Source: Paracoccaceae bacterium
GTDB lineage: Bacteria; Pseudomonadota; Alphaproteobacteria; Rhodobacterales; Rhodobacteraceae
Length of the DNA: 64,000 nt
Assembly: GCA_021741245.1 (NCBI GenBank)
Contig: JAIOYF010000009.1
Span: 1 to 64,000, forward strand
Direction: 5' to 3'
Each line of letters opens with the position of its first letter. The stretch's first letter is position 1. Made by a program: the position numbers and the translations under genes. Shown piece by piece: positions 42,128-54,053 of the stretch. The notes beneath the pieces are model-generated. The model made no database searches, was not told where the DNA came from, and worked only from the letters and a program-made list of their open reading frames with translations.

Positions 42128-42778
42128 ATGTCCGACGCACAGATGACCGACGCCCAAATGTCGGCGGCCCAAAAATCAGAAGGCCTGTCCGATCTGGCGG
42201 CCCATATCGCCATGAAACGCGCCAATGATGTTGTTTCAAGCACCATCGCCTTTGGCGAGTTGACGGTTGAGGTCAGCGCCAATCGCATCGTCGATTTCGC
42301 GGAGTTCTTGCGCGTTGATGCGGCCTGCCGGTTTTCCAGCCTCGTCGATATCACGGCCATCGACTATCCCACGCGCGAGCGGCGGTTTGACGTGGTCTAT
42401 CACTTCTTGTCGATGTACCAAAACCACCGCATCCGCGTGAAAATCGCCGTCGGTGAAGAGGATATGGTGCCCTCCATCATCGAAGTGCATCCTTCGGCCA
42501 ATTGGTTTGAGCGCGAGGTGTTCGACATGTTCGGCATTCTGTTCTCGAACCACCCCGATTTGCGCCGAATCCTGACCGACTACGGCTTTCGCGGGCATCC
42601 CTTGCGCAAGGATTTTCCAACCACCGGCTATACCGAAGTGCGCTATGACGATGCGCAAAAGCGAGTGGTCTATGAGCCGGTGAAACTGGTGCAAGAATAC
42701 CGGCAGTTTGATTTCATGTCGCCATGGGAGGGTGCGCAATACGTGCTGCCCGGCGATCAGAAGGCGGGGGCAAAGTAA
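42128..42778 (+). CDS. nuoC: NADH-quinone oxidoreductase subunit C
   Basis: A 216-residue 30-kDa-type subunit of the connecting arm. Typical segments are [60 protein letters not shown] and [16 protein letters not shown]. It is separate from NuoD, unlike the fused NuoCD of E. coli. GAGGAG precedes the ATG at 42128. The N-terminal 20 residues repeat a short motif ([17 protein letters not shown]), an unusual extension. Confidence 0.96.
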   Translation: MSDAQMTDAQMSAAQKSEGLSDLAAHIAMKRANDVVSSTIAFGELTVEVSANRIVDFAEFLRVDAACRFSSLVDITAIDYPTRERRFDVVYHFLSMYQNHRIRVKIAVGEEDMVPSIIEVHPSANWFEREVFDMFGILFSNHPDLRRILTDYGFRGHPLRKDFPTTGYTEVRYDDAQKRVVYEPVKLVQEYRQFDFMSPWEGAQYVLPGDQKAGAK

Positions 42779-42807
42779 ATGGCCCGCGACCACAAGGGAG
42801 CACGCTG

Positions 42808-44043
42808 ATGGACGGCGACATCCGCAAGAACAGCTATGACGACGGCTCGACCGATTTCGAGACGGGCGAGCAGAAGATCCGCAATTTCAACATCAACTTC
42901 GGCCCGCAGCACCCTGCGGCCCACGGCGTTTTGCGTCTGGTGCTGGAGTTGGACGGCGAGATTGTCGAACGCTGCGATCCCCATATCGGGCTGTTGCACC
43001 GTGGCACCGAAAAGCTGATGGAAAGCCGCACCTACCTGCAAAACCTGCCCTATTTCGACCGCCTCGACTATGTCGCGCCGATGAATCAGGAACACGCATG
43101 GTGCTTGGCGATTGAGCGGCTGACGGGTACACCTGTGCCGCGCCGGGCCAGTCTGATCCGGGTGCTGTATTCCGAGATTGGCCGCGTTCTGAACCACCTT
43201 TTGAACGTGACGACCCAAGCCATGGACGTGGGCGCGCTGACGCCGCCGCTCTGGGGCTTTGAGGAACGCGAAAAGCTGATGGTGTTTTATGAGCGGGCCT
43301 GCGGTGCGCGTCTGCACGCCGCCTATTTCCGCCCCGGTGGCGTTCACCAAGACCTGACGCCGGAGTTGCTGGAAGATATCGACGCTTGGGCCGATCATTT
43401 CCCCAAGGTGCTGGATGATATCGACGGGCTGTTGACCGAAAACCGTATCTTCAAGCAGCGCAATGCCGATATCGGCGTCGTGACCGAGGATGACATTCTG
43501 AAATGGGGGTTCTCGGGCGTGATGGTGCGGGGCTCCGGCCTTGCATGGGACCTGCGCCGCAGCCAGCCCTATGAATGCTATGACGAGTTCGAGTTCCAGA
43601 TCCCGATTGGCAAGAACGGCGATTGCTTTGATCGCTATCTGTGCCGCATGCAAGAAATGCGCGAGTCGACCAGCATCATCCGTCAGGCGATTGCCAAGTT
43701 GCGGGTAGAAAAGGGCGAAATCCTGTCGCGTGGCAAGATCACTCCCCCCAAACGGGCCGAGATGAAAACCTCGATGGAGGCTTTGATCCACCACTTCAAA
43801 CTTTACACCGAAGGCTTCCATGTGCCCGCGGGTGAGGTTTATGCCGCGGTGGAGGCGCCAAAGGGCGAGTTCGGGGTTTACCTGACCGCGGACGGCACCA
43901 ACAAACCCTACCGCGCCAAGATCCGCGCGCCGGGCTTCTTGCACCTGCAAGCCATGGATTACATTTGCAAAGGGCATCAGCTCGCTGATGTCGCTGCCAT
44001 CATCGGCACGATGGACGTCGTGTTCGGGGAGATCGACCGCTAA
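42808..44043 (+). CDS. nuoD: NADH-quinone oxidoreductase subunit D
   Basis: A 411-residue 49-kDa-type subunit that forms the quinone cavity with Nuo[21 protein letters not shown] near the start, [51 protein letters not shown], and KAPGFLH-type segment [38 protein letters not shown] at the end. GGGAG lies eight bases before ATG 42808. Its TAA overlaps the nuoE ATG. Confidence 0.97.
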   Translation: MDGDIRKNSYDDGSTDFETGEQKIRNFNINFGPQHPAAHGVLRLVLELDGEIVERCDPHIGLLHRGTEKLMESRTYLQNLPYFDRLDYVAPMNQEHAWCLAIERLTGTPVPRRASLIRVLYSEIGRVLNHLLNVTTQAMDVGALTPPLWGFEEREKLMVFYERACGARLHAAYFRPGGVHQDLTPELLEDIDAWADHFPKVLDDIDGLLTENRIFKQRNADIGVVTEDDILKWGFSGVMVRGSGLAWDLRRSQPYECYDEFEFQIPIGKNGDCFDRYLCRMQEMRESTSIIRQAIAKLRVEKGEILSRGKITPPKRAEMKTSMEALIHHFKLYTEGFHVPAGEVYAAVEAPKGEFGVYLTADGTNKPYRAKIRAPGFLHLQAMDYICKGHQLADVAAIIGTMDVVFGEIDR

Positions 44044-45131
44044 TGCTACGCCGCCTGCACAAAGACCAACCGGCCTCCTTTGCCTTTACGCCCGCCAATC
44101 TGGAATGGGCGCAGGGGCAGATTTCGAAATATCCCGAGGGCCGTCAGGCATCGGCCATCATCCCGCTGTTGTGGCGGGCGCAGGAACAAGAGGGCTGGCT
44201 AAGCCGCCCCGCGATCGAACATGTGGCGGGGATGCTGGGCATGGCCTATATCCGAGCGCTTGAAGTGGCGACATTCTACTTCATGTTCCAGCTGCAACCT
44301 GTTGGCTCTGTTGCGCATATCCAGATTTGCGGCACGACCTCGTGCATGATCTGCGGCGCAGAAGATCTGATCGCGGTCTGCAAGGACCTGATCTCGCCCC
44401 GTCCGCACAGCCTGAGCGCGGATGGCAAGTTCAGCTGGGAAGAGGTGGAATGCCTTGGGGCCTGCGCCAATGCGCCCATGGCCCAGATTGGCAAGGATTA
44501 CTACGAGGACCTGACCGCGCCAAAACTGCGAGATCTGATCGCGCGGTTTTCCAAGGGCGAAGTGCCGGTGCCCGGCCCGCAAAATGGTCGCTACGCGGCA
44601 GAGCCTTTGTCGGGCTTGACCACGCTCAAGGATTTCGAATCCGGCAAGCAAGCCTATAACGCCAGCGTGCAAAATGCCGTCGACATCGGCGATACGGTCA
44701 AGCGGATCGACGGAACCGAAGTGCCAATCCTGACACCGTGGCTGGGCAAGACCAAAGCCGCTGTCGCAAAAGCCGCGCCAAAGACCGTGCCCGCTGAAAA
44801 AGCCCCCGCTACTGCAGCGGCAGAGGCACCTGCTGTGACCGGGACAAAGCCACAGGCCCTTGTCGCCGCGCGGGATGGAAAAGCTGATAACCTTAAGGAA
44901 ATCAAAGGGATTGGGCCGAAACTTGAGCTTGTGTGCAACGGGCTTGGCTTCTTCCACTTCGATCAGATTGCCAATTGGACAGCGGCAGAAATCGCTTGGG
45001 TCGATGACAATCTTGAAGGGTTCAAGGGCCGTGTCACCCGCGACAATTGGGTGGAACAGGCAAAGATTCTGGCGGCAGGCGGTGAGACGGAATTCTCAAA
45101 GCGGGTCGAAAAAGGCGGAGTGTATGACTGA
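44043..45131 (+). CDS. nuoE: NADH-quinone oxidoreductase subunit E with C-terminal helix-hairpin-helix-like extension
   Basis: The first 175 residues are a normal 24-kDa-type subunit: thioredoxin-like fold with 2Fe-2S cluster N1a ligands Cys96, Cys101, Cys137 and Cys141. Ordinary NuoE ends there. This protein has 362 residues: after a linker to about 240 and an Ala/Pro/Lys-rich stretch ([20 protein letters not shown]) comes a compact domain at 279-342 ([41 protein letters not shown]). This domain resembles the helix-hairpin-helix module found at the end of several Rhodobacterales proteins. A second copy is in the next gene. The role of the extension is unknown; it is not needed for the cluster. 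Confidence 0.95.
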   Translation: MLRRLHKDQPASFAFTPANLEWAQGQISKYPEGRQASAIIPLLWRAQEQEGWLSRPAIEHVAGMLGMAYIRALEVATFYFMFQLQPVGSVAHIQICGTTSCMICGAEDLIAVCKDLISPRPHSLSADGKFSWEEVECLGACANAPMAQIGKDYYEDLTAPKLRDLIARFSKGEVPVPGPQNGRYAAEPLSGLTTLKDFESGKQAYNASVQNAVDIGDTVKRIDGTEVPILTPWLGKTKAAVAKAAPKTVPAEKAPATAAAEAPAVTGTKPQALVAARDGKADNLKEIKGIGPKLELVCNGLGFFHFDQIANWTAAEIAWVDDNLEGFKGRVTRDNWVEQAKILAAGGETEFSKRVEKGGVYD

Positions 45132-45177
45132 GTGAGGCTGGCCCGCAAAAGGGGGCCGCATAGGGGAGAGATGAGTG

Positions 45178-45846
45178 ATGACCGGACGTGAAATGAAGAA
45201 TGCCCCAAGCCTGATGGGTTGGGCCCTTGCTGTCGCAATGGGCCTTGTGGCTTTTGGCGTTGCGATTGTCGTGGGCGAGTATGACCTTGTCACGTCGACC
45301 TTTATCAGCGCGGTTCTCATTGTCGTCGTCGGTCTTGTGATCGGCATGCCTTGGAGCAAGAGCGAAACCTTTGATGATCTGCACGCGGTTCGGTTTGATA
45401 CCGGACATGGGGCGGATCTGGGGGGCAAGGCTCTGGCGACGTCGCATGACAACGCTGTTGTGGCCAAAGCCGAGGCTCCAGCAGTGACACCGTCCCCCCT
45501 TATGGCCGCTCCTGCTGTTGCCAGTGACGAGAGCGCAACGTCCGAGGTCTATGACGGCCCAATGACCGAGCCTGTGCGTCTGACCGGCCCCCGTGCCGGC
45601 AAGGCGGACAATCTGAAAGAAATCGAAGGGATCGGCCCCGCCTTGGAAAAGCTGTGCAATGAGCTTGGCTTTTACCACTTCGATCAGATCGCCAACTGGT
45701 CACAGGCCGACGTGGCTTGGGTTGACCAGAACATGAAAACGTTCAAGGGCCGCATCATCCGCGACAAGTGGGTGGCGCAGGCCAAGCTGATAATGGCCGA
45801 GGGGCTGGATGCATTCCGGGTCCGGGCCAAGACGAATGACTACTGA
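45178..45846 (+). CDS. Membrane protein carrying the NuoE-tail domain
   Basis: A 222-residue protein with two hydrophobic segments (about 13-33 and 41-57), an Ala-rich linker (90-130) and a C-terminal domain (141-204) about two-thirds identical by eye to residues 279-342 of NuoE ([41 protein letters not shown]). The catalytic NuoE part is absent. ATG 45178 has GGGGAG at a suitable distance; GTG 45175 is an alternative. Inside the nuo operon it may anchor or help assemble the peripheral arm near the membrane; this is inference from context. Confidence 0.85.
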   Translation: MTGREMKNAPSLMGWALAVAMGLVAFGVAIVVGEYDLVTSTFISAVLIVVVGLVIGMPWSKSETFDDLHAVRFDTGHGADLGGKALATSHDNAVVAKAEAPAVTPSPLMAAPAVASDESATSEVYDGPMTEPVRLTGPRAGKADNLKEIEGIGPALEKLCNELGFYHFDQIANWSQADVAWVDQNMKTFKGRIIRDKWVAQAKLIMAEGLDAFRVRAKTNDY

Positions 45847-45855
45847 GGGGTTTGA

Positions 45856-46080
45856 ATGACCCGACCCTCACCCGAGCAGGAACGCCATTTGGCACGGCAG
45901 GCGCGATTGGTTGCGTTTGTCATCGCCGGAACGATGTTGCTTTGGATGGGGGCGCAATGGATCGGGGGAAAGGTGGGGCTTGAGGCCCGCTATGCCTTTT
46001 TGTTCGATTTCGCTGCTTTGGCCGCGTTCTTTTGGGCGTTGGTCGTGACGTATCAGATCTGGCGCAAGCGTCAGGGTTGA
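45856..46080 (+). CDS. DUF5337-like small membrane protein
   Basis: A 74-residue protein with two predicted membrane segments (about 18-36 and 45-66; [40 protein letters not shown]) and a positively charged C-terminus (RKRQG). It resembles the DUF5337 family found in nuo operons of Rhodobacterales. Its function is unknown; the place between nuoE and nuoF suggests a role in complex I assembly or as an extra small subunit. Confidence 0.75.
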   Translation: MTRPSPEQERHLARQARLVAFVIAGTMLLWMGAQWIGGKVGLEARYAFLFDFAALAAFFWALVVTYQIWRKRQG

Positions 46081-46094
46081 AGGAGAGAGAGCAG

Positions 46095-47390
46095 ATGCTC
46101 AAGGATCAGGACCGCATCTTCACAAACCTCTATGGGATGCATGATCGCAGCCTTGCGGGGGCCAAGAAGCGTGGCCATTGGGATGGCACCGCCGCGATCA
46201 TCGCGCGCGGTCGCGACACGATCATCGAGCAGATGAAGGCAAGCGGTTTGCGCGGGCGCGGCGGGGCAGGGTTCCCGACCGGGTTGAAATGGTCCTTCAT
46301 GCCAAAGCAATCCGATGGCCGTCCGGCCTATCTGGTGATCAACGCAGACGAATCCGAACCCGGCACCTGCAAAGACCGCGAGATCATGCGCCATGATCCC
46401 CACACCCTGATCGAGGGCGCCTTGATCGCGTCTTTCGCGATGAATGCCAATGCTTGCTACATCTACATTCGCGGCGAATATATCCGTGAGCGTGAGGCGC
46501 TGCAGGCGGCCATCGACGAATGCTATGACGCGGGCCTTCTGGGCAAGAATGCCGCGAAATCCGGCTGGGATTTTGACTGCTATCTGCATCATGGCGCGGG
46601 GGCTTACATCTGCGGCGAGGAAACCGCCCTGCTGGAAAGCCTTGAAGGCAAGAAGGGCATGCCCCGGATGAAACCGCCGTTCCCGGCAGGTTCCGGCCTT
46701 TATGGCTGCCCGACCACGGTGAACAATGTCGAATCCATTGCAGTGGTCCCAACGATTTTGCGCCGCGGGCCGGAGTGGTTTGCCTCCTTTGGTCGCCCGA
46801 ATAACGCGGGCACAAAACTTTTTGGCATCTCGGGTCATGTGAACAACCCTTGTGTGGTCGAAGAGGTCATGTCGATCCCGCTGAAAGAACTGCTGGATCG
46901 TCACTGTGGCGGCGTGCGCGGCGGCTGGAAGAACATCAAGGCCGTGATCCCCGGTGGCTCCTCGGTCCCGATGCTGAACGCCGCGCAATGCGAAGACGCG
47001 ATCATGGATTTCGACTGGCTGCGTGAGCAGCGCTCGGGCCTTGGCACGGCGGCGGTGATCGTGATGGATCAGTCGACCGACGTCATCAAGGCGATCTGGC
47101 GGTTGTCCAAGTTCTACAAGCACGAATCTTGCGGCCAGTGCACGCCCTGCCGTGAAGGCACAGGCTGGATGATGCGGGTCATGGACCGTCTGGTGCGCGG
47201 CGAGGCGGAGGTCGAGGAAATCGACATGCTTTTGTCCGTGACCAAACAGGTCGAAGGCCACACGATCTGCGCGCTTGGCGATGCGGCGGCTTGGCCCATT
47301 CAGGGCCTTGTGCGGCACTTCCGCGACGAGATCGAAGATCGCATCAAGGCGAAAAAGACGGGCCGTGTTTCGGCCGTGGCGGCGGAGTGA
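46095..47390 (+). CDS. nuoF: NADH-quinone oxidoreductase subunit F
   Basis: A 431-residue 51-kDa-type subunit that binds NADH and FMN and carries 4Fe-4S cluster N3. FMN/NADH-binding [59 protein letters not shown]; cluster ligands in [18 protein letters not shown] and in the later Cys of [30 protein letters not shown] precedes ATG 46095. The stop overlaps the next small gene by four bases. Confidence 0.97.
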   Translation: MLKDQDRIFTNLYGMHDRSLAGAKKRGHWDGTAAIIARGRDTIIEQMKASGLRGRGGAGFPTGLKWSFMPKQSDGRPAYLVINADESEPGTCKDREIMRHDPHTLIEGALIASFAMNANACYIYIRGEYIREREALQAAIDECYDAGLLGKNAAKSGWDFDCYLHHGAGAYICGEETALLESLEGKKGMPRMKPPFPAGSGLYGCPTTVNNVESIAVVPTILRRGPEWFASFGRPNNAGTKLFGISGHVNNPCVVEEVMSIPLKELLDRHCGGVRGGWKNIKAVIPGGSSVPMLNAAQCEDAIMDFDWLREQRSGLGTAAVIVMDQSTDVIKAIWRLSKFYKHESCGQCTPCREGTGWMMRVMDRLVRGEAEVEEIDMLLSVTKQVEGHTICALGDAAAWPIQGLVRHFRDEIEDRIKAKKTGRVSAVAAE

Positions 47391-47644
47391 TCAGAGTGGC
47401 ACAGGCCATGACCCTTTGCATCGCGGCAAGTGCCTGCGTGCAGACGGCGCCCCAAGGGCGCGGTCCGGTCATGGCTGGGCCATTGCGGGTGACCAATAAT
47501 GGTGCGCCCTTTGCGATGTACGAAGGCTTGGCCGCGCGCCGTGTGGCCGAGGCTGCGTGCAAAGGGCAGGGCAAACGCCTGCGCCCCAGCATCTATGACC
47601 GGTTTGAGGTCGGCACATGGGTCTTTGTAGAGGGCTGCGCATGA
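47387..47644 (+). CDS. Small lipoprotein in the nuo operon, 85 residues
   Basis: It starts with GTG at 47387, overlapping the nuoF stop (GTGA). The N-terminus [20 protein letters not shown] is a lipoprotein signal, with lipidation likely at the Cys of ASAC. The mature part ([40 protein letters not shown]) contains two further Cys and ends VFVEGCA. No family is recognised. The strict coupling to nuoF argues that it is a real gene despite its size. Confidence 0.65.
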   Translation: MIRVAQAMTLCIAASACVQTAPQGRGPVMAGPLRVTNNGAPFAMYEGLAARRVAEAACKGQGKRLRPSIYDRFEVGTWVFVEGCA

Positions 47645-47722
47645 CCCGTTATCTGATAACACCGCACATGCCCGTGAATGAACGGCCTTGTCATCGCATA
47701 TCAGCGGCCGTGCAGGTTATGC

Positions 47723-47743
47723 CCTTGGCATCTTATGCCAAGG
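47723..47743 (+). promoter_or_regulatory. Hairpin covering the ribosome binding site of the DUF5333 gene
   Basis: CCTTGGCAT (47723-47731), a 3-base loop and ATGCCAAGG (47735-47743) form a perfect 9-base stem. The last four stem bases are the 5' half of the Shine-Dalgarno AAGGAGG (47740-47746) of the gene starting at 47752, so folding would hide the site. The 107 bases between the lipoprotein gene and this gene hold no other recognisable feature. Confidence 0.7.
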
Positions 47744-47751
47744 AGGCCATG

Positions 47752-48153
47752 ATGAAACTTGCTCCCCTGACCCTCGCCGCGCTTTTGCTCGCCGTTCCTG
47801 CCTTTGCGCTGGAGCCGATCAACAAAGAGGCCCACATCAACAACACTCTGCTGCAGGGTTTCATCGGTGATCAGATTGCCGATAATTGCCCAACGATCGA
47901 GCCACGCACCCTGCGGGCCTTGGGGGAGTTGAACAAGCTTAAGAATTACGCGCTGTCCAAGGGCTATAGTTCCGCCGAAATCCGCGCCTTTGTGACCAAC
48001 AAGACCGAAAAGGCACGCGGCAAGGCTCAGGCAACTGAATGGCTCAAGGCAAAGGGGGCCGTTCCGGGCAAGCCCGATGCCTATTGCGCCATCGGCGAGG
48101 CTGAAATCGCGCGCGGCAGTCTGATCGGCTATTTGCTGAGGTCCAAGGCATGA
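47752..48153 (+). CDS. DUF5333-like exported protein
   Basis: A 133-residue protein with a signal peptide (MKLAPLTLAALLLAVPAFAL, cleavage likely after AFA). The mature protein is mostly helical with two cysteines (ADNCPTIEPRTLRALGELNK and PDAYCAIGEAEIARGS) that may pair. It resembles the DUF5333 family of Rhodobacterales; the function is unknown. ATG 47752 is chosen since AAGGAGG lies five bases upstream; ATG 47749 is too close. Its end overlaps the next gene by four bases. Confidence 0.75.
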   Translation: MKLAPLTLAALLLAVPAFALEPINKEAHINNTLLQGFIGDQIADNCPTIEPRTLRALGELNKLKNYALSKGYSSAEIRAFVTNKTEKARGKAQATEWLKAKGAVPGKPDAYCAIGEAEIARGSLIGYLLRSKA

Positions 48154-48644
48154 GTGCGATGCATCTTGCCGAGTTGAACGTGGGGCGCCTTTTGGCCCCC
48201 ACTGACGACCCTAGGGTTGCGGCCTTCATGGCGGCCCTTGATGCTGTCAACGGCATTGGCAAGCGCAGCCCCGGTTTTGTGTGGATGATGGAAGGCTCGG
48301 GCGAACCCGGCACCGGCAATACCGAGGCAAAGATTGGTGGCGATCCGCAATATGTCTCAAACCTGACAGTGTGGCAGGATGTGACGAGCCTTGAACATTT
48401 CGTCTGGAACACCGTGCACCGGACGTTCTATGAGCGGCGGGCAGAGTGGTTCGAGGTTCTGGGCAAGATGCACTTTGTCATGTGGTGGGTGCCGGCGGGG
48501 CATCAGCCTACTTTGGAAGAGGCCCTTGCGCGGCTTGAACATTTGCGCGCACAGGGCGATACGGATCATGCCTTTGGCTGGTCTTACCTGAAAGACGCGC
48601 AGCTTTGGAAAACCAAGGGCTGCAACGAGATGGCTGCGGAGTAA
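48150..48644 (+). CDS. DUF3291 domain-containing protein
   Basis: A 164-residue soluble protein with the DUF3291 pattern ([64 protein letters not shown]-type [19 protein letters not shown]). The fold belongs to the ferredoxin-like dimeric alpha/beta barrels, such as antibiotic monooxygenase-like proteins. No catalytic role can be read. ATG 48150 overlaps the previous stop (ATGA); nuoG follows after four bases, so it is translated within the nuo unit. Confidence 0.8.
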   Translation: MSAMHLAELNVGRLLAPTDDPRVAAFMAALDAVNGIGKRSPGFVWMMEGSGEPGTGNTEAKIGGDPQYVSNLTVWQDVTSLEHFVWNTVHRTFYERRAEWFEVLGKMHFVMWWVPAGHQPTLEEALARLEHLRAQGDTDHAFGWSYLKDAQLWKTKGCNEMAAE

Positions 48645-48648
48645 GCAG

Positions 48649-50670
48649 ATGACGAACCTGAAAAAGATCAGCATTGACGGCATTGAAGTCGAGGTTGATG
48701 GTGCCATGACCATCATTCAGGCGGCCGAGGTGGCTGGCGTGGAAATTCCGCGCTTTTGCTATCATGAGCGTCTGACGATTGCGGGCAATTGCCGGATGTG
48801 TCTGGTCGAAGTGGTCGGTGGCCCTCCGAAACCCGCGGCCTCATGTGCGATGCAGGTCCGCGATCTGCGTCCCGGCCCCAATGGCGAGGCGCCGTTGGTC
48901 AAGACCAACAGCCCCATGGTCAAGAAGGCCCGTGAAGGCGTGATGGAATTCTTGCTGATCAACCATCCGCTGGATTGCCCGATCTGTGATCAGGGCGGCG
49001 AATGTGACCTGCAAGATCAGGCGATGGCTTACGGCGTCGATTTCAGCCGCTACCGTGAACCCAAGCGGGCGAGCGAGGATCTGAACCTCGGCCCCTTGGT
49101 TGCCACCACGATGACGCGCTGTATCTCGTGCACCCGGTGTGTGCGCTTTACCTCGGAAGTGGCGGGCATCACCCAGATGGGCCAGACCGGGCGCGGCGAG
49201 GATAGCGAGATCACCAGCTATCTGAATGAAACGCTCAACAGCAATCTGCAGGGCAATATCATTGATCTTTGCCCGGTAGGGGCGCTGACCTCGAAACCCT
49301 ATGCTTTTACCGCGCGGCCTTGGGAATTGACCAAGACGGAATCCATCGATGTGATGGATGCTTTGGGGTCGAACATCCGCATCGACACCAAGGGGCGTGA
49401 GGTGATGCGTATCATCCCGCGCAACCATGATGGCGTGAACGAGGAATGGATTTCCGACAAGACCCGCTTCATCTGGGATGGCCTGCGTCGCCAACGCCTT
49501 GATACCCCCTATATCCGCGAGAATGGCCGCCTGCGCAAAGCCGGCTGGGATGAGGCTCTGGTGGCAGCCGCCGCCGCGATGAAGGGCAAGAAGGTTGCAG
49601 CACTCGTCGGTGATCTGGCCCCGGTCGAGGCTGTGTTCAGCCTCAAGACCCTGATCGAAGGTCTGGGTGGCAAGATCGAGTGCCGCACCGATGGCGCGAA
49701 ACTTCCCTCAGGAAACCGCTCGGCCTATGTCGGGACGGCGATGATCGAAGACATTGACAGCGCAAAGTCGATCCTGCTGATCGGCACCAACCCGCGCGAC
49801 GAAGCCCCGGTTCTGAACGCCCGCATCCGCAAGGCGTGGACGAATGGTGCGAATATCGCGTTGGTGGGGCAGGGCGTTGATCTGACCTATGACTATGCGC
49901 ATGTCGGCCAAGACCGCGCTGCCTTGGTTTCGTTGGTGGCCGAGGCGGAAAGGGCGGGGCCGGATGGCAAACCCGCCGTGATCATTCTGGGTCAGGGCGC
50001 GATCAATGAGGCCGATGGCGAGGCGGTTCTGTCGCAGGCCATGAAATTGGCCGAGGCTACGGGCGCCAAGCTTTTGGTGCTGCATACGGCGGCATCGCGC
50101 GTGGGCGCGCTGGATGTGGGGGCCGTGACCGATGGGGGGCTGACCTCTGCGCTTGATGGGGCCGAGGTGGTCTATAACCTTGGCGCGGACGAGGTGGAAA
50201 TCGCCGCTGGTGCCTTTGTGATCTACCAGGGCAGCCATGGTGACCGGGGCGCGCATCGTGCCGACCTCATCTTGCCGGGCGCTGCCTATACCGAAGAAGG
50301 TGGTCTTTTCGTCAATACCGAAGGTCGTCCGCAACTTGCGCTTCGCGCCAGCTTTGCGCCGGGCGAGGCCAAGGAAAACTGGGCCATCCTGCGCGCGCTT
50401 TCCGCCCAACTGGGCAGTGTTTTGCCATGGGACAGCCTTGCCGCTTTGCGCCGGGCGATTGTTGAGGCCCATCCGCATCTGGGACGCGTGGATCAGGTGG
50501 CGGAAAACGAATGGGTTCGCATCCCGCTGCGTGATATGGCCAAGGCGACCTTCCGCAATGTGATTTCCGATTTTTACCTGACCAACCCGATTGCGCGGTC
50601 CAGTCAGGTGATGGCGGAACTGTCTGCCATGGCCAAGTCGCGCGCAGATGCGCCAATGGCGGCGGAATAA
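48649..50670 (+). CDS. nuoG: NADH-quinone oxidoreductase subunit G
   Basis: A 673-residue 75-kDa-type subunit that carries clusters N1b, N4 and N5. An N-terminal 2Fe-2S domain ([20 protein letters not shown] and CAMQ), a His/Cys motif [17 protein letters not shown], and 4Fe-4S ligands in [15 protein letters not shown] are followed by a molybdopterin-oxidoreductase-like domain without the cofactor ([40 protein letters not shown]). The length is of the mitochondrial type, shorter than in E. coli (about 900). It overlaps none of its neighbours: 4 bases on either side. Confidence 0.97.
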   Translation: MTNLKKISIDGIEVEVDGAMTIIQAAEVAGVEIPRFCYHERLTIAGNCRMCLVEVVGGPPKPAASCAMQVRDLRPGPNGEAPLVKTNSPMVKKAREGVMEFLLINHPLDCPICDQGGECDLQDQAMAYGVDFSRYREPKRASEDLNLGPLVATTMTRCISCTRCVRFTSEVAGITQMGQTGRGEDSEITSYLNETLNSNLQGNIIDLCPVGALTSKPYAFTARPWELTKTESIDVMDALGSNIRIDTKGREVMRIIPRNHDGVNEEWISDKTRFIWDGLRRQRLDTPYIRENGRLRKAGWDEALVAAAAAMKGKKVAALVGDLAPVEAVFSLKTLIEGLGGKIECRTDGAKLPSGNRSAYVGTAMIEDIDSAKSILLIGTNPRDEAPVLNARIRKAWTNGANIALVGQGVDLTYDYAHVGQDRAALVSLVAEAERAGPDGKPAVIILGQGAINEADGEAVLSQAMKLAEATGAKLLVLHTAASRVGALDVGAVTDGGLTSALDGAEVVYNLGADEVEIAAGAFVIYQGSHGDRGAHRADLILPGAAYTEEGGLFVNTEGRPQLALRASFAPGEAKENWAILRALSAQLGSVLPWDSLAALRRAIVEAHPHLGRVDQVAENEWVRIPLRDMAKATFRNVISDFYLTNPIARSSQVMAELSAMAKSRADAPMAAE

Positions 50671-50674
50671 CCCC

Positions 50675-51082
50675 ATGACCCACAGCCTGCATCTGATTGG
50701 CAGCCTCGGGATCGCGTCAGCGATCCTGGCGGCTTGCGTTGATCAGGGGCCGCAGGTAGGGCAGGCGGGGTTTTCGCCAAGCTATGGCGGGATCGAGACA
50801 CTCTTGCTGGATGGCGATCTGGTGAATTTTCGCGTGGCGATGAACGGCGCGCGGGGCAATGACGATGTCGAGGCTTATGGCCGCTGTGCGGCGGCGCAAT
50901 ATGCGCTGATCCGTGGGGCGGGCTTTGCCCGGCATGTGCGCACGACGGTGGCGCAAAACGGAAACACATGGCGGGGCGACGCGGTCTATCTGATCTCGGC
51001 CGCCCTTCCTGAAGGGTTGAAAACAATCGACGCCGAGGTCGCCGTACGCGATTGCGGTGAGCGCGGAATACCGACGATTTGA
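50675..51082 (+). CDS. Unknown lipoprotein in the nuo operon, 135 residues
   Basis: The N-terminus [20 protein letters not shown] followed by CVDQG is a lipoprotein signal with lipobox LAAC. The mature part ([74 protein letters not shown]) has two cysteines. I do not recognise a specific family. The ATG at 50675 lies 4 bases after nuoG, and nuoH follows after 16 bases. It is the second lipoprotein of the operon, hinting at an envelope-facing helper of complex I. Confidence 0.7.
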   Translation: MTHSLHLIGSLGIASAILAACVDQGPQVGQAGFSPSYGGIETLLLDGDLVNFRVAMNGARGNDDVEAYGRCAAAQYALIRGAGFARHVRTTVAQNGNTWRGDAVYLISAALPEGLKTIDAEVAVRDCGERGIPTI

Positions 51083-51098
51083 GGATGAGAGGCTGAGA

Positions 51099-52635
<1,537 letters not shown>

Positions 52636-52641
52636 ATCCAG

Positions 52642-53052
52642 ATGACCGACGCCTATACAAAGATGATCCAGCAGATGATGGAAAGCGGGCAGGACATGCT
52701 GCGCAACTTCAACCCTGCGTTGGAGAATATGAAGGCGACGGGGTTCGACAAGATGTTCCCCACCATGTCGAAAGACATGATGGAGATGTGGTTTGGCAAG
52801 ACCTTCAACCGCGAGGGGCTGGATGCCAAGACGCGGCTGTTGGTCACCATCGCCGCCCTGACCGTGCTGGGCGCGCAGGCCGAACCGCAGTTGAAAACCG
52901 CCGTGCGCCACGCCCTTTCGGCAGGTGCCACCCAACGCGAGATCGCCGAGGTGATCTGGCAGATGAGTATGTTCGGCGGCCTGCCCGCCATGCAAAAGGC
53001 GCTGGAGCTTGCCCAGACCGTCTTTGCCGAAGTTGAGGAGAAAGACGAATGA
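52642..53052 (+). CDS. Carboxymuconolactone decarboxylase family protein
   Basis: A 136-residue helical protein of the CMD/AhpD-like family ([74 protein letters not shown]). The CxxC pair of peroxidase-type AhpD is absent, so it resembles the decarboxylase branch, but no ring-cleavage genes are near. Its place between nuoI and nuoJ, with a four-base overlap to nuoJ, suggests a role linked to complex I assembly or stress. Reaction not known. Confidence 0.85.
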   Translation: MTDAYTKMIQQMMESGQDMLRNFNPALENMKATGFDKMFPTMSKDMMEMWFGKTFNREGLDAKTRLLVTIAALTVLGAQAEPQLKTAVRHALSAGATQREIAEVIWQMSMFGGLPAMQKALELAQTVFAEVEEKDE

Positions 53053-53663
53053 CCGTCGCGGATTATGCCTTTTACGCTTTTGCCATCGTGACGGTTGCGG
53101 CGGGGCTTTTGGTCACGATCAGCCGAAACCCCGTGCACTCGGTGCTGTGGCTGATCTTGGCCTTCCTCTCCTCTGCCGGGCTGTTTGTCCTGCTGGGGGC
53201 AGAGTTTGTGGCGATGCTGTTGATCATCGTCTATGTCGGCGCGGTGGCGGTGTTGTTCTTGTTCGTCGTGATGATGCTGGACATCGACTTTGCCGAGTTG
53301 AAGGGCGAGTTTGTGAAGTACATGCCGCTTGGCCTGCTGATTGGTGTGGTCTTGCTGATGCAGCTGGTGCTTGGCATTGGCGCGTGGGTTCAGGCCGATG
53401 GCGCGATGGGCCTGCGTCAGGCCGTGGCCCCGGCACTGGATCAGGTGGAAAACACCCGCGCGATTGGTCTGCTGATCTATGACAAATACCTGCTGCTGTT
53501 TCAGCTTTCCGGCCTGATCTTGCTGGTCGCCATGATCGGCGCGATCCTTCTGACCCTGCGCCACCGCAAGGATGTAAAGCGTCAGAATGTGCTGCAACAG
53601 ATGTGGCGCGATCCGGCAAAGGCGATGGAATTGAAGAATGTGAAACCGGGGCAGGGGCTGTAA
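53049..53663 (+). CDS. nuoJ: NADH-quinone oxidoreductase subunit J
   Basis: A 204-residue membrane subunit with five predicted helices; conserved [53 protein letters not shown] forms helices 2 and 3 with the key helix-3 region. The ATG at 53049 overlaps the preceding stop (ATGA). It contributes to the proton path between the quinone site and the antiporter-like subunits. Confidence 0.95.
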   Translation: MTVADYAFYAFAIVTVAAGLLVTISRNPVHSVLWLILAFLSSAGLFVLLGAEFVAMLLIIVYVGAVAVLFLFVVMMLDIDFAELKGEFVKYMPLGLLIGVVLLMQLVLGIGAWVQADGAMGLRQAVAPALDQVENTRAIGLLIYDKYLLLFQLSGLILLVAMIGAILLTLRHRKDVKRQNVLQQMWRDPAKAMELKNVKPGQGL

Positions 53664-53741
53664 AGGCGCTTGCACGGACAGGGGCGCAACTGCGCGCCTT
53701 ACAGAACGAAAACGGGCGGAATCGTCCACGAGGGAACGAAT

Positions 53742-54047
53742 ATGGTTGGACTGGAACATTACCTGGCGGTGGCGGCAGCGCTTTTCGTCATTGGCATCTT
53801 CGGGATTTTCCTGAACCGCAAGAACGTGATCGTCATTCTGATGTCGATTGAATTGATGCTCTTGGCGGTGAACATCAACATGGTCGCCTTTTCCAGCTAT
53901 CTGGGCGATCTGGTGGGGCAAATCTTCACGATGTTCATCCTGACCGTGGCCGCCGCCGAGGCGGCGATTGGTCTGGCGATCCTCGTGGTGTTCTTCCGCA
54001 ACCGCGGAACGATCGACGTCGAAGACGTCAACGTGATGAAAGGCTAA
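53742..54047 (+). CDS. nuoK: NADH-quinone oxidoreductase subunit K
   Basis: A 101-residue membrane subunit of three helices with the conserved membrane glutamates in [20 protein letters not shown] and [20 protein letters not shown] (proton channel residues). The ATG at 53742 follows AGGGAACG. The 78-base gap after nuoJ contains no recognisable gene. Confidence 0.96.
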   Translation: MVGLEHYLAVAAALFVIGIFGIFLNRKNVIVILMSIELMLLAVNINMVAFSSYLGDLVGQIFTMFILTVAAAEAAIGLAILVVFFRNRGTIDVEDVNVMKG

Positions 54048-54053
54048 CCCACC

